A stretch of DNA of 64,000 nucleotides. Source: Sinorhizobium shofinae. GTDB lineage: Bacteria; Pseudomonadota; Alphaproteobacteria; Rhizobiales; Rhizobiaceae. The translations under genes were made by a program, and so were the position numbers. The DNA lies in the NCBI GenBank assembly GCA_001704765.1, contig MBFK01000059.1, positions 62,288 to 126,287 of the forward strand, written 5' to 3'. The notes under the pieces were generated by a model. That model saw only the letters and a program-made list of their open reading frames with translations. It ran no database searches and was not told where the DNA came from. Of this stretch, positions 53,284-61,284 are shown in pieces (positions within the stretch are counted from its first letter, which is position 1; each line of letters starts with the position of its first letter).

Positions 53284-53333
53284 AAAAAGGCTTCCGAACG
53301 ACTAGCGCTGCGGAAACCCTTCTCTCGTGTAGC
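53284..53333 (-). ncRNA. Antisense RNA of repABC (incA ctRNA)
   Basis: In the repB-repC gap, minus strand: -35 TTGACA (53368-53363), 17-base spacer, -10 GAATCT (53345-53340), so the start is near 53333. The transcript ends with stem TTCCG/CGGAA (extended by GG/CC) followed by TTTTTC at about 53289-53284. About 50 nt, as expected for the counter-transcribed RNA that limits repC translation and sets copy number and incompatibility. Confidence 0.75.
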
Positions 53334-53427
53334 GACCTGAGATTCCCATTTCCGCGAATCAGTGTCAAGCCCTTTTGGCGTCGTTTCGGCGAACGGTTTT
53401 CTTTTGCCTTCGAAAAGGTGAAGAAAA

Positions 53428-54738
53428 ATGGAACGTGGAAGTGTGACGACGCCTTTCGGGCGCCGGGCGATGACGCTTGGCATGCTCGCAAGGCAGATCG
53501 CTGCCGGCGATACTCCGCCGAAGCAGTCGGTCGACAAATGGAAATTGTTTCGCATGATCTGCGAAGCGAAATCCGAGATTGGCGTTTCCGATCGATCGCT
53601 TGCAGTGCTCAATGCTCTCTTGAGCTTCTATCCCAATGCCGAACTCTCGAGCGAAAGCGGCCTCGTCGTCTTTCCCTCGAATACGCAGCTTTCGCTACGC
53701 ACCCATGGCATGGCAGGCACCACGCTGCGCCGGCATCTCGCCTGCCTCGTCGAAGCAGGGCTGATCGTCAGGCGCGACAGCCCGAACGGCAAGCGCTACG
53801 CCCGCAAGAGCCGCAATGGCGCAATCGGCGAAGCCTTCGGTTTCGACCTCGCGCCACTGCTTGCACGGGCCGAAGAGTTCAGGGCCGCGGCCGCGAAACT
53901 TGCTGCCGAACAGCAGCATCTCCGACTCGTTCGCGAGCGACTGAGCCTCTGCCGACGCGACATAACAAAGCTGCTCGAGCTCAGCCTGGAGATCAACCCG
54001 GACGCTGATTGCCAGGCATTCGAGTCCGAGTTTCAGCAGCTGATCGCTGGCCTGCCGCGCAAGGCCCCCATCGGATTCTTCGAAGCACTCCTCCATAAAC
54101 TCGCAAAACTCCGCGATGACCTCACCAATCGATTGGAAATATTACTGAATTCGCAAAAAACGGCCACCAATGATCACCAGAATGGATGGCACAAACAGAA
54201 TTCAGATCCAGACTCCAAATTTGAATCTGAACCCGGCTTGGGAAAAGACCAGGGGATCTGCTTGGCGGACGACCCGTGCCAAACGGACAGAGCCACTGCA
54301 AGTTCGCACCCGCATCACCAGAGGCACCACAAAGACCCTCCCCTTGCGCTGAACAGCTCCATTGCGTCGGCCGAACCCATCGAATGCTCTCGCCGCCAGA
54401 TCCCCTTGCCAGCGGTTCTTCAGGCCTGCCCGCAGATTGCCGACTATGGACCATCCGGTCGTGTGGCGAACTGGAGAGATTTGATGACCGCAGCAATTGT
54501 CGTGCGCACAATGCTGGACGTGAGCGCCGACGCCTATGAGGATGCCTGCTCGGTCCTTGGTTACGAGAATGCCGCAACCGTCATGGCCTGCATTCTCGAA
54601 AGAGCCGACCAGATCAACTCGCCAGGTGGATATTTGCGGGATCTTACCCGACGGGCAAGGCAGCGGGCGTTTTCGCTTGCGCCGATGATCGGTGCCCTAT
54701 CTCATGCCAGGAGACCGAGTGCACCGATAGCAAGATAG
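53428..54738 (+). CDS. repC: RepC replication initiator
   Basis: A 436-residue RepC: N-terminal domain (TPFGRRAMTLGMLARQIAAG, KWKLFRMICEAKSEIGVSDR, SLAVLNALLSFYPNAELSSE) with HTH-like region, a variable middle with polar Asn/Gln/Asp/His-rich stretch, and a conserved C-terminus (NWRDLMTAAIVVRTMLDVSA ... SPGGYLRDLTRRA). It binds the origin inside its own gene. ATG 53428; controlled by the antisense RNA upstream. Confidence 0.95.
   Translation: MERGSVTTPFGRRAMTLGMLARQIAAGDTPPKQSVDKWKLFRMICEAKSEIGVSDRSLAVLNALLSFYPNAELSSESGLVVFPSNTQLSLRTHGMAGTTLRRHLACLVEAGLIVRRDSPNGKRYARKSRNGAIGEAFGFDLAPLLARAEEFRAAAAKLAAEQQHLRLVRERLSLCRRDITKLLELSLEINPDADCQAFESEFQQLIAGLPRKAPIGFFEALLHKLAKLRDDLTNRLEILLNSQKTATNDHQNGWHKQNSDPDSKFESEPGLGKDQGICLADDPCQTDRATASSHPHHQRHHKDPPLALNSSIASAEPIECSRRQIPLPAVLQACPQIADYGPSGRVANWRDLMTAAIVVRTMLDVSADAYEDACSVLGYENAATVMACILERADQINSPGGYLRDLTRRARQRAFSLAPMIGALSHARRPSAPIAR
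54122..54235. other. AT-rich stretch inside repC, candidate replication origin
   Basis: Within the variable middle of repC the sequence is clearly AT-rich (GGAAATATTACTGAATTCGC; CAAATTTGAATCTG) compared with the rest of the gene. RepABC origins are known to lie in such a stretch of repC. The position is inferred from composition only. Confidence 0.45.
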
Positions 54739-55054
54739 CACTGAACGAATAGAGCAGGGCAGAGGACAACGATAGCTGTTCGGAGGGAGTGGCAGCCGCG
54801 CGACTCCATGTGCGCGGTGTTCTCACACCATTGATTTGGCGCTGCAAATGTCGGAGAATTGCGTTCGCGAGGAGTCTTTGAGCGTCGATGCGACACCTGT
54901 TCTTAACGAATTTGCCGCTATCGTAACCCATTGACAGAACAGCTTCCCTGGCAAGCACACGGAAGCTAACTCGGCAGTAATTTCCGCTACTTCGGACAGG
55001 AAAATTCAGCCATTCATTTTGCGTTGATGGTTAGCCTGCACCTTGTCCAAGTTT
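54739..55054. other. Gap after repC with no convincing gene
   Basis: About 316 bases between repC and the decayed VOC gene. I see no supported coding frame, repeat or strong hairpin in it. Confidence 0.5.
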
Positions 55055-55417
55055 TCAGTCCAATTTGCGGAAAGCGCTGACGGAGACCGATATCGAGTTT
55101 TGGCGGGGTCTTTCGCATTGGCGAACTGATGGCCATCAGCGCGGCGTATGGCGCCGAACTCAAGGCGCTTTTCACGCAGATCGCCGGCTGAAAGCCTCGA
55201 CGTCCGCCTCGTCGAGGACAAGCTTGATGGCGGATTGGCCACCTCGCTTCCGTTTCGCAGTCGGATGAAGCATGATGCCGGCACCGCCAGCAGGGGCGAA
55301 CAGCTCCACGATTCTGACACCGGGCACCCTTGCCACTTTGAAGCCGAAGTGTTTCTCGTAAAGGCAAGCCATGGCTTCGACATCCCGGGCGTCGATAATC
55401 AGCCTGTTGAGCGGCAC
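55055..55417 (-). pseudogene. VOC/glyoxalase-fold protein, decayed by two frameshifts
   Basis: ATG 55417 starts MPLNRLIIDARDVEAMACLY and EKHFGFKVARVPGVRIVELF, a typical VOC-fold N-terminus. After EAFSRRS the frame stops; a second frame continues EKRLEFGAIRRADGHQFANA KDPAK, and a third frame reads NSISVSVSAFRKLD to a stop at 55055. The three pieces add up to a 120-residue VOC protein, so two small indels (near 55190 and 55090) have broken it. Too short and altered to function. Confidence 0.7.
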
Positions 55418-55479
55418 GTCGCTTTCCTTTCCGGGGTGAGCGCCGACATGCGCAGAGCGCGAAAGTAGTCTCCAAGCTT

Positions 55480-55495
55480 GTTGACAGCTGTCAAC
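55480..55495. promoter_or_regulatory. parS-like palindrome 3 (downstream of repC)
   Basis: Perfect palindrome GTTGACAGCTGTCAAC, which also fits GTTNNCNGCNGNNAAC but has a different core from the two upstream sites. Identical copies lie at 56709 and 56826. Confidence 0.7.
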
Positions 55496-55505
55496 CGTAC
55501 CTACT

Positions 55506-55618
55506 GCGTGTTTCCTTAAATCGGAGCCGCTTTAGGGATAAAAACCTGCAGCAATTCAAAGTGCTACAGCGACCTTTGTGCGTTGAAATGCGTCTGATAA
55601 GACGCACGGCGCTGTAGA
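55506..55618. repeat. Rhizobial intergenic repeat, copy 5 (complete)
   Basis: Left arm GTTTCCTTAAATCGGAGCCG, centre CTGCAGCAATTCAAAGTGCT, right arm with outer stem CTACAGCG/CGCTGTAG and inner stem (GCGTCTGATAAGACGC). Contains a small insertion (GTTGAAATG) in the inner loop compared with copy 3. Begins 10 bases after parS-like site 3. Confidence 0.78.
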
Positions 55619-55625
55619 CTAGCAA

Positions 55626-56462
55626 TCACTCACGCCAGTGCTCGGCGACCCATGCAGTCGGGCGAATATAGTGGCGCAGATAGCGAAACGGGTTCTTCTC
55701 CCTTCGCTCTGGAGAAAACACGCCCCGGACGTGGCCGAGCGGCGTCGCGGCGCGACCTTTGTAGCCGAACTGACCGTCGATCGCGTGCTGCGGCAGCAGG
55801 CCGCGCGGGAAGAGAACGATCCGGGCATCGGCAGGCAGCCGCGGCGCCAGATAATAATTGAGCGGAAACGGCCAGCGGCAATCCTGGCGGAAATGCAGGA
55901 CATGGCGCCGCAGGAAGAACTTCGCCCCGCCCGGCGCGTTGCGCGTGACGAAGCGCTGTTCGAACCGATATTCATCAGCCACGCCTTGGGGATCGGCCCT
56001 GAACTTCTCCTGCAACGGCACGAGTTTGCCGACCGGGAAGCGAAACACCGACGTCTGGCCGAGCCGCTCGAAGGGCGTCGTTTGGTTGACGGCCAGCACC
56101 ACGTCATCCGGCTCGCCGATTTCAAAAAAGCTGTCGAGCGACCCGACGATGACGACGTCCAGGTCGAGGAACAGCACCGGTCCTTTGAGATTGCCGAGCT
56201 TCGGTCCCCAGAGGCGCGCCTTCGGCCAGATGCCTTTGGTGTTCGTCGGCATCTCGACATCGAGCGGCGGCAGATCCTCGCAGAGAATCTCCGGGCGGAG
56301 GTTGTCACGGCTGTCGGTGAAGCAGGTGAAGGTGAATGGCGGCGTTATGTTGCGCGCCACCATGGCATAGAGCCGGTTGATGAAGGGGGCGCCATATTTG
56401 GTGCCCCAGCTGATGCAGATCACTTGCTTGACGCCGCCGCTTGCCGCCAGAACGCTTGCCAT
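55626..56462 (-). CDS. Glycosyltransferase-like protein
   Basis: A 278-residue protein with the frame VKQVICISWGTKYGAPFINR, a DLDVV motif (GPVLFLDLDVVIVGSLDSFF) of GT-A fold transferases, and GGAKFFLRRHVLHFRQDCRW. I recognise a glycosyltransferase but not its sugar; similar proteins modify surface polysaccharide. ATG 56462 with GAGAGAAGC upstream; longer starts have no site. It lies between parS-like sites 3 and 4. Confidence 0.7.
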   Translation of the reverse strand: MASVLAASGGVKQVICISWGTKYGAPFINRLYAMVARNITPPFTFTCFTDSRDNLRPEILCEDLPPLDVEMPTNTKGIWPKARLWGPKLGNLKGPVLFLDLDVVIVGSLDSFFEIGEPDDVVLAVNQTTPFERLGQTSVFRFPVGKLVPLQEKFRADPQGVADEYRFEQRFVTRNAPGGAKFFLRRHVLHFRQDCRWPFPLNYYLAPRLPADARIVLFPRGLLPQHAIDGQFGYKGRAATPLGHVRGVFSPERREKNPFRYLRHYIRPTAWVAEHWRE

Positions 56463-56708
56463 GGACTGTCGCTTCTCTCGTATCTGTGCCTGCGGAAAGC
56501 GCCCAACGCCGAAACTGTCGCCCGGAACGGAACTCCGGAACCGATAGAGCGGCGAGGATCTTGCAGACGATCGATCAAACCCCGGGCGTCTTAAAGCAGG
56601 AATTGCTGACACCTGGCAAGATGCGGCGCCGTCGCTGTATCGGGGTTAACGTAGTTACCTGGGCAATCATGGAGACCAGCATGGCTGGCGGCAACCCAAG
56701 GGGTGCAA

Positions 56709-56724
56709 GTTGACAGCTGTCAAC
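56709..56724. promoter_or_regulatory. parS-like palindrome 4
   Basis: Perfect palindrome GTTGACAGCTGTCAAC, identical to sites at 55480 and 56826, in a non-coding gap before the DUF1612 gene. Confidence 0.7.
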
Positions 56725-56825
56725 GGCGGTAAACAGGTCTCGCGGACATGTGAAAGTGGCGCGGCGGAAGTGCTCCATCGCCCAGGAAGCAATATGCGCC
56801 GGCGATAAGAGGCCGGATCGATGCT

Positions 56826-56841
56826 GTTGACAGCTGTCAAC
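56826..56841. promoter_or_regulatory. parS-like palindrome 5
   Basis: Perfect palindrome GTTGACAGCTGTCAAC, 117 bases from site 4. Both lie within 300 bases upstream of the DUF1612 gene and could also act as an operator for it. Confidence 0.7.
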
Positions 56842-57001
56842 TGGATCAGCGGACGGTCCGAACGCCGGTGACGGTCCAGGCACGGGCAATTATGGCAAGT
56901 GACGCCGTTGCGCGAAATTTCAGTGGGCAATTCTCTTGCGCCCTGTGACGGAAGGAAATTGCGTGTTAGCTTCCGTTTCAGCGAAAGGCTTCGTCTTTTT
57001 A

Positions 57002-58153
57002 ATGAGATACGAAACACCCGATCCGCTTCATCCAACGCTGCTTCCGGGCTTGATCGCCGCGGAGGACGGGCTTGCCCGGCTCGATGAACGCGCCGCCCGT
57101 CACGCCGTTGCCGAGGGGTTTCGCGAACGCGGACAGTTCTTCGACGCGGCGGCGGCCCTCTGGGTAGCGGGCGAACTCGTCCATGTCGAGGACATCATTT
57201 TACACGATTCGCACATGGATGCGCGAGCGCCTTCTCATGAATTGACAATCGCTCACGCTGTCTTGCGTGCCCGGCGCCGATTGGAGCTGGCCGAACCCGG
57301 CTGGGCGCTGACCTTACCCGGGCTGAATGCGCTGAGGGGAGAGCAGGGCGCAGCCCTGGCCAGTGAGGGCTATTCCGAAGCGCCGAACGCCCATCCGAGT
57401 CGCGACGAGGCGTCCGAACCTGCCGATGACACCGATGGGAATCCGCTTGCCAGCGAGTTCGCCGAACTCGATGCGGCCATCGCCCGATCGCAGCGGCTTT
57501 TGGATTTTCACGCCGGCAGTCTCTCCGAACCCGATCCCGCCTTATCGACGGAGAGGGCGGCAGCGGAGCCTTCTGGCCAGCTTGGCCTGCTCTTCGATGA
57601 GGAATGGGACGAGGCCGCGCGGCTCGATGCCTGGCGTGGCGTTCTAGCCGCCGCCGATCAGCTACCCGCCTGCCTTGGAGCCGCGGTCCTCTTCGACGCC
57701 TGGGAGAGGATCGAGCCGCTGCGTCGTCAGCACTGGCTCGGCTCGCTGCTCGTCGGTGCCTATCTGCGTTTTCGCGGCAAGGTCGCCTCGCATGTGCTCG
57801 CCTTCAATACGGGGCTGAAGACCATCCGTCATGAGCGGCGCCGGTCGAAGGACCGGCTGACGCGCCTCAATGCCTTTCTCGAAGCCATGGCGGTGACGGC
57901 CGATCTCGGCCTGAAGGAGCTCGACCGGCTGTCGCTCGCAAGGACGCAGATGGAGATGCGGATCAAGGACCGCCGCTCCAACAGCAACCTTCCGGGCCTG
58001 ATCGACCTCGTCCTCTCCCGGCCGATCGTTTCGACGGGGATGATCGCCCGGCATCTCAGCGTCACCCAGCGCGGCGCGCTCAATCTGGTGCGCGAACTGG
58101 GTGTGCGCGAGATAACGGGCAGGGGACGCTATCGCGGCTGGGGCGTGATTTGA
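57002..58153 (+). CDS. RHE_PE00001-type protein with DUF1612 and HTH
   Basis: A 383-residue protein I recognise as the rhizobial plasmid family with an N-terminal DUF1612 region (YETPDPLHPTLLPGLIAAED, VAEGFRERGQFFDAAAALWV) and C-terminal helix-turn-helix (IDLVLSRPIVSTGMIARHLS, VTQRGALNLVRELGVREITG). Members are often encoded near repABC; a role in plasmid maintenance or regulation is suspected, not proven. ATG 57002 has a weak upstream site, so the start is uncertain. Confidence 0.75.
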   Translation: MRYETPDPLHPTLLPGLIAAEDGLARLDERAARHAVAEGFRERGQFFDAAAALWVAGELVHVEDIILHDSHMDARAPSHELTIAHAVLRARRRLELAEPGWALTLPGLNALRGEQGAALASEGYSEAPNAHPSRDEASEPADDTDGNPLASEFAELDAAIARSQRLLDFHAGSLSEPDPALSTERAAAEPSGQLGLLFDEEWDEAARLDAWRGVLAAADQLPACLGAAVLFDAWERIEPLRRQHWLGSLLVGAYLRFRGKVASHVLAFNTGLKTIRHERRRSKDRLTRLNAFLEAMAVTADLGLKELDRLSLARTQMEMRIKDRRSNSNLPGLIDLVLSRPIVSTGMIARHLSVTQRGALNLVRELGVREITGRGRYRGWGVI

Positions 58154-58209
58154 CGCCCGTGCTTCGTGAGCGCCGCTGCCGGCACCCGCTGTCGCAGATC
58201 CTCAGTCAG

Positions 58210-58710
58210 TTACTTCCTCTGCAGATTGATCTCGCTGGTCACGACGCGGTTGCCGGACCTCGGATCGACGTCGACGGTCACAAGCTTCATGCCGTTTTCG
58301 CCCACCCTCTCAAGAGTGAGGTTGGCGCGACGGTCGCCATTCACCTCCTTCGCCCAATGGATGGTGAGATTGATCGCGCTGCCGTGCCGCTTACCGATGA
58401 GCGTCGACTTGCGGCCACTCGGCCCGACATAGGTGCCGCTATAGTTGGCACCGGTAAACTGGAGGTCGGCGCCGATCGAGCGCGATAAAACAATGAGGCC
58501 TCGACACGTGCCTCTCATCGACAGGGCGACGTCGGTTGCTTGCGAATCGAAGTTGCAGGAGACGTTGATCGGCGTCCTGTCGATGCGAACCCTCACCATG
58601 CCTCCACCGGCCCATCTGCCCTCCAGCGATCCAAGAAAGGCCGATTCATCGGCCTGAACCGTGCCTGCAAAGAGGGACAGCATCCCTGCGACGAGTAGGT
58701 GCTTGATCAT
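58210..58710 (-). CDS. Secreted hypothetical protein
   Basis: A 166-residue protein with signal peptide (MIKHLLVAGMLSLFAGTVQA) and a beta-rich mature part (GSLEGRWAGGGMVRVRIDRT, GANYSGTYVGPSGRKSTLIG). No named family recognised; the layout resembles small periplasmic lipocalin-like or inhibitor proteins. ATG 58710 follows GGGGAGG, 10 bases upstream. It is convergent with the DUF1612 gene. Confidence 0.7.
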   Translation of the reverse strand: MIKHLLVAGMLSLFAGTVQADESAFLGSLEGRWAGGGMVRVRIDRTPINVSCNFDSQATDVALSMRGTCRGLIVLSRSIGADLQFTGANYSGTYVGPSGRKSTLIGKRHGSAINLTIHWAKEVNGDRRANLTLERVGENGMKLVTVDVDPRSGNRVVTSEINLQRK

Positions 58711-58898
58711 CAGCGAGTGCCTCCCCCAATCGTCCGAGGCCGGACGCGTTTCCCATCTGTCCAACGCACCGTCCGGCTGGAAGTTCCCCTCGCGCGGATA
58801 CTATCATCGAGCACCGTCAGGCAGGACACAGTCTTGAGGGATGGTCGAGCGGTGCATCCGCAACAGCCCGGTGGGGTGGGGCGATTGTCTGCCTACGC

Positions 58899-59762
58899 CT
58901 AACTTGCGAATTTCTTCGCGCCGGCAACGCAGGCGACGATTGCGAGCGTAGCGGCGAGCATCGTCCAGCTCACCGTTTCATCGAGCAAGGTCGCTGCCAG
59001 AGCGAGCCCGAAGAACGGCTGCAGCAATTGCAGTTGGCCGACGGCGACGATGCCGCCCTGCGCCAGGCCGCGATACCAGAAGATGAAGCCGACAAGCATG
59101 CTGAAGACGGAAACATAGCCGAGGCCAAACCATGAGGCGGGGCGTAATTCGTCGAAGTTCATCGGCATAGTCGCAAGCGCGAGCCCCAGCATGGCGGGAA
59201 GCGACAGCACGAGGGCCCAGGAAATGACCTGCCAGCCGCCGAGCTTGCGCGACAGCTTCGCACCCTCGGCATAGCCGAGACCGCAGACGAGAATGGCGGC
59301 AAGCATCAGGAGGTCGCCGATGGGCGAGGCCGAGAAGCCCTGGCGCAGGGCGAAGCCGACGACGATGGCGCTGCCGAGCCCGGAAAACAGCCAGAAGGCC
59401 GGACGCGGCCGCTCGCCGCCGCGCAGCACGCCGAAGATCGCCGTTGCCAACGGCAGTAGCCCGACAAAGACGATCGAGTGGGCGGACGTCACGTGCCTGA
59501 GCGCAAGCGCCGTCAACAGCGGGAACCCGACGATCACGCCCAGCGACACGAGGCCGAGCGGCAGGAGATCGCCGCGCTCCGGCCGCCTTTCGCGAAAGAC
59601 GAGGAGCAGGCAGAAGGCGAGCACTCCGGCAATCGTGGCGCGCGCCACCGTCAGGAAGACGGGATCGAAATCCATCACCGCCATTCGCGTCGCCGGCAGT
59701 GAGCCGCTGAAAATCAGTACGCCTACCATTCCGTTCATCCAGCCGCTCGTGATCCTGTCCAT
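58899..59762 (-). CDS. EamA/DMT-superfamily exporter
   Basis: A 287-residue protein with ten hydrophobic segments in two EamA halves (GVLIFSGSLPATRMAVMDFD; LVGFIFWYRGLAQGGIVAVG, QLQLLQPFFGLALAATLL). Typical drug/metabolite exporter. ATG 59762 with GGAGC upstream. Divergent from a MocR-type regulator, which probably controls it; substrate may be an amino acid or related compound, given the PLP domain of that regulator. Confidence 0.85.
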   Translation of the reverse strand: MDRITSGWMNGMVGVLIFSGSLPATRMAVMDFDPVFLTVARATIAGVLAFCLLLVFRERRPERGDLLPLGLVSLGVIVGFPLLTALALRHVTSAHSIVFVGLLPLATAIFGVLRGGERPRPAFWLFSGLGSAIVVGFALRQGFSASPIGDLLMLAAILVCGLGYAEGAKLSRKLGGWQVISWALVLSLPAMLGLALATMPMNFDELRPASWFGLGYVSVFSMLVGFIFWYRGLAQGGIVAVGQLQLLQPFFGLALAATLLDETVSWTMLAATLAIVACVAGAKKFAS

Positions 59763-59780
59763 GCCATGCTCCTTTTTGCC

Positions 59781-59842
59781 CTGTATCGGCCGGGGCGGCT
59801 GGCGCCTCCAGATACAGTGAAGTACAGTTTCGCAGAACTGTC
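59781..59842. promoter_or_regulatory. Candidate MocR operator region
   Basis: In the divergent gap: CTGTATC (59781-59787) and its complement GATACAG (59811-59817); TACAGT at 59813 and 59824, 11 bases apart; and an inverted repeat ACAGTT/AACTGT (59825-59842). Spaced direct and inverted half-sites on one helix face are typical of MocR-family sites. Confidence 0.55.
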
Positions 59843-59863
59843 ATGGTGGGGGAGCCGGTACGG

Positions 59864-61261
59864 ATGAGACATCAGACTGTAGGTGCCGACGGAGAGACGC
59901 TGATCGCCAAGGTCATGGCGACGGTCAGGAACCGGATCGCCGGGCGCAGCCTCACGCCCGGCGCCAAGCTGCCGTCCATCCGCGGCTTCGCGACGAGCCT
60001 GAAGGTTTCGAAGTCGACTGTGGTGGAGGCCTATGAGCGGCTTGCGGCGGAGGGGCTGATCCGCTCGCGGCCGGGTTCGGGCTTCTTTGTCGCCGCGCCG
60101 CTCGCGCCGTTGTCGCTCGCCGAAATCGGCCCGAGGGTTGAGCGTGAGGTCGATCCCTTATGGATTTCGCGGCAGGCGCTCGAAGCCGACGAGAATGTTC
60201 TGAAGCCCGGTTGCGGCTGGCTGCCGGCTTCGTGGATGCCGGAAGACGGCCTGCGGCGCGCCTTGCGCTCGATCGCGCGCGGCAGTTCCTCGATGCTTGT
60301 CGAATACGGCCCGCCACTGGGGCTGCTGCCGCTCCGCCAGCTTCTCGCGCGTCGTCTGGCGCAGCACGGCATCGAGGCGTCGCCGGAGCAGATCATGCTG
60401 ACCGAATCCGGCACCCAGGCTATCGACCTGCTATGCCGTTTTCTCGTGGAGCCGGGCGAAACGGTGCTCGTCGACGATCCGTGCTACTTCAATTTTCACG
60501 CGCTCCTGAGGGCGCATCAGGCAAGGATCGTCGGCATCCCTTACACACCGATCGGGCCCAACATCGAGCGCTTCGCCGAGGCGCTTCGGGAGCATCGGCC
60601 GCGCCTCTACATCACCAATTCCGCCCTCCACAATCCGACCGGCGCAACGCTCTCGCCGCTCGTCGCCCACCGCCTGCTGAAGCTCGCCGACCAGTCGGGG
60701 CTGACGATCATCGAGGACGACATCTTCGCCGATTTCGAGGAGGCGCCGGCGCCGCGGCTCGCCGCTTTCGACGGCCTCGAGCGAGTCGTGCATATCGGTA
60801 GCTTCTCAAAGTCGCTGTCAGCGGCTGTGCGCTGCGGCTTCGTCGTGGCGCCGCGCGATTGGATCGAGCCGTTGACCGACCTCAAGATCGCCACGAGTTT
60901 CGGCGGTGCCGGGTTTTCCGCCGAGCTGGTTCTGACGCTGCTGAAAGACGGCAGCTATCGCAAGCATATGGAAACCGTGCGCCAGCGATTGTCGCGGGCG
61001 ATGGCCGAGACCATCGCCAGGCTCCGCCAGGTCGGAATTGCGCCCTGGATCGAGCCGCAGGCGGGCATGTTCGTCTGGTGCCGGCTACCGGACGACGTTG
61101 ATGCGGCACGGCTGGCGAGACAGGCGCTTGCCAGGAACATCGTTCTTGCCCCCGGCAATGTCTTCAGCCACGCGCAGACGGCGGGCAGCTACCTGCGCTT
61201 CAATGTGGCGCAGTGCCAGGACGAGCGGCTGTTTCGGGAACTTGCGGCGCTCATGAGCTAG
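59864..61261 (+). CDS. MocR-type regulator (GntR HTH fused to aminotransferase)
   Basis: A 465-residue protein: N-terminal GntR winged helix (KLPSIRGFATSLKVSKSTVV, EAYERLAAEGLIRSRPGSGF) and a C-terminal fold-type-I PLP domain with NSALHNPTGATLSP, the Asp in TIIEDDIFADFEEA, and PLP lysine in IGSFSKSLSAAVRCGF. It should sense an amino compound and regulate the divergent DMT exporter. ATG 59864 with GGGGGAG upstream is chosen over 59843. Confidence 0.9.
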   Translation: MRHQTVGADGETLIAKVMATVRNRIAGRSLTPGAKLPSIRGFATSLKVSKSTVVEAYERLAAEGLIRSRPGSGFFVAAPLAPLSLAEIGPRVEREVDPLWISRQALEADENVLKPGCGWLPASWMPEDGLRRALRSIARGSSSMLVEYGPPLGLLPLRQLLARRLAQHGIEASPEQIMLTESGTQAIDLLCRFLVEPGETVLVDDPCYFNFHALLRAHQARIVGIPYTPIGPNIERFAEALREHRPRLYITNSALHNPTGATLSPLVAHRLLKLADQSGLTIIEDDIFADFEEAPAPRLAAFDGLERVVHIGSFSKSLSAAVRCGFVVAPRDWIEPLTDLKIATSFGGAGFSAELVLTLLKDGSYRKHMETVRQRLSRAMAETIARLRQVGIAPWIEPQAGMFVWCRLPDDVDAARLARQALARNIVLAPGNVFSHAQTAGSYLRFNVAQCQDERLFRELAALMS

Positions 61262-61284
61262 AAGATGTGCAATAGGCGCGCCGG

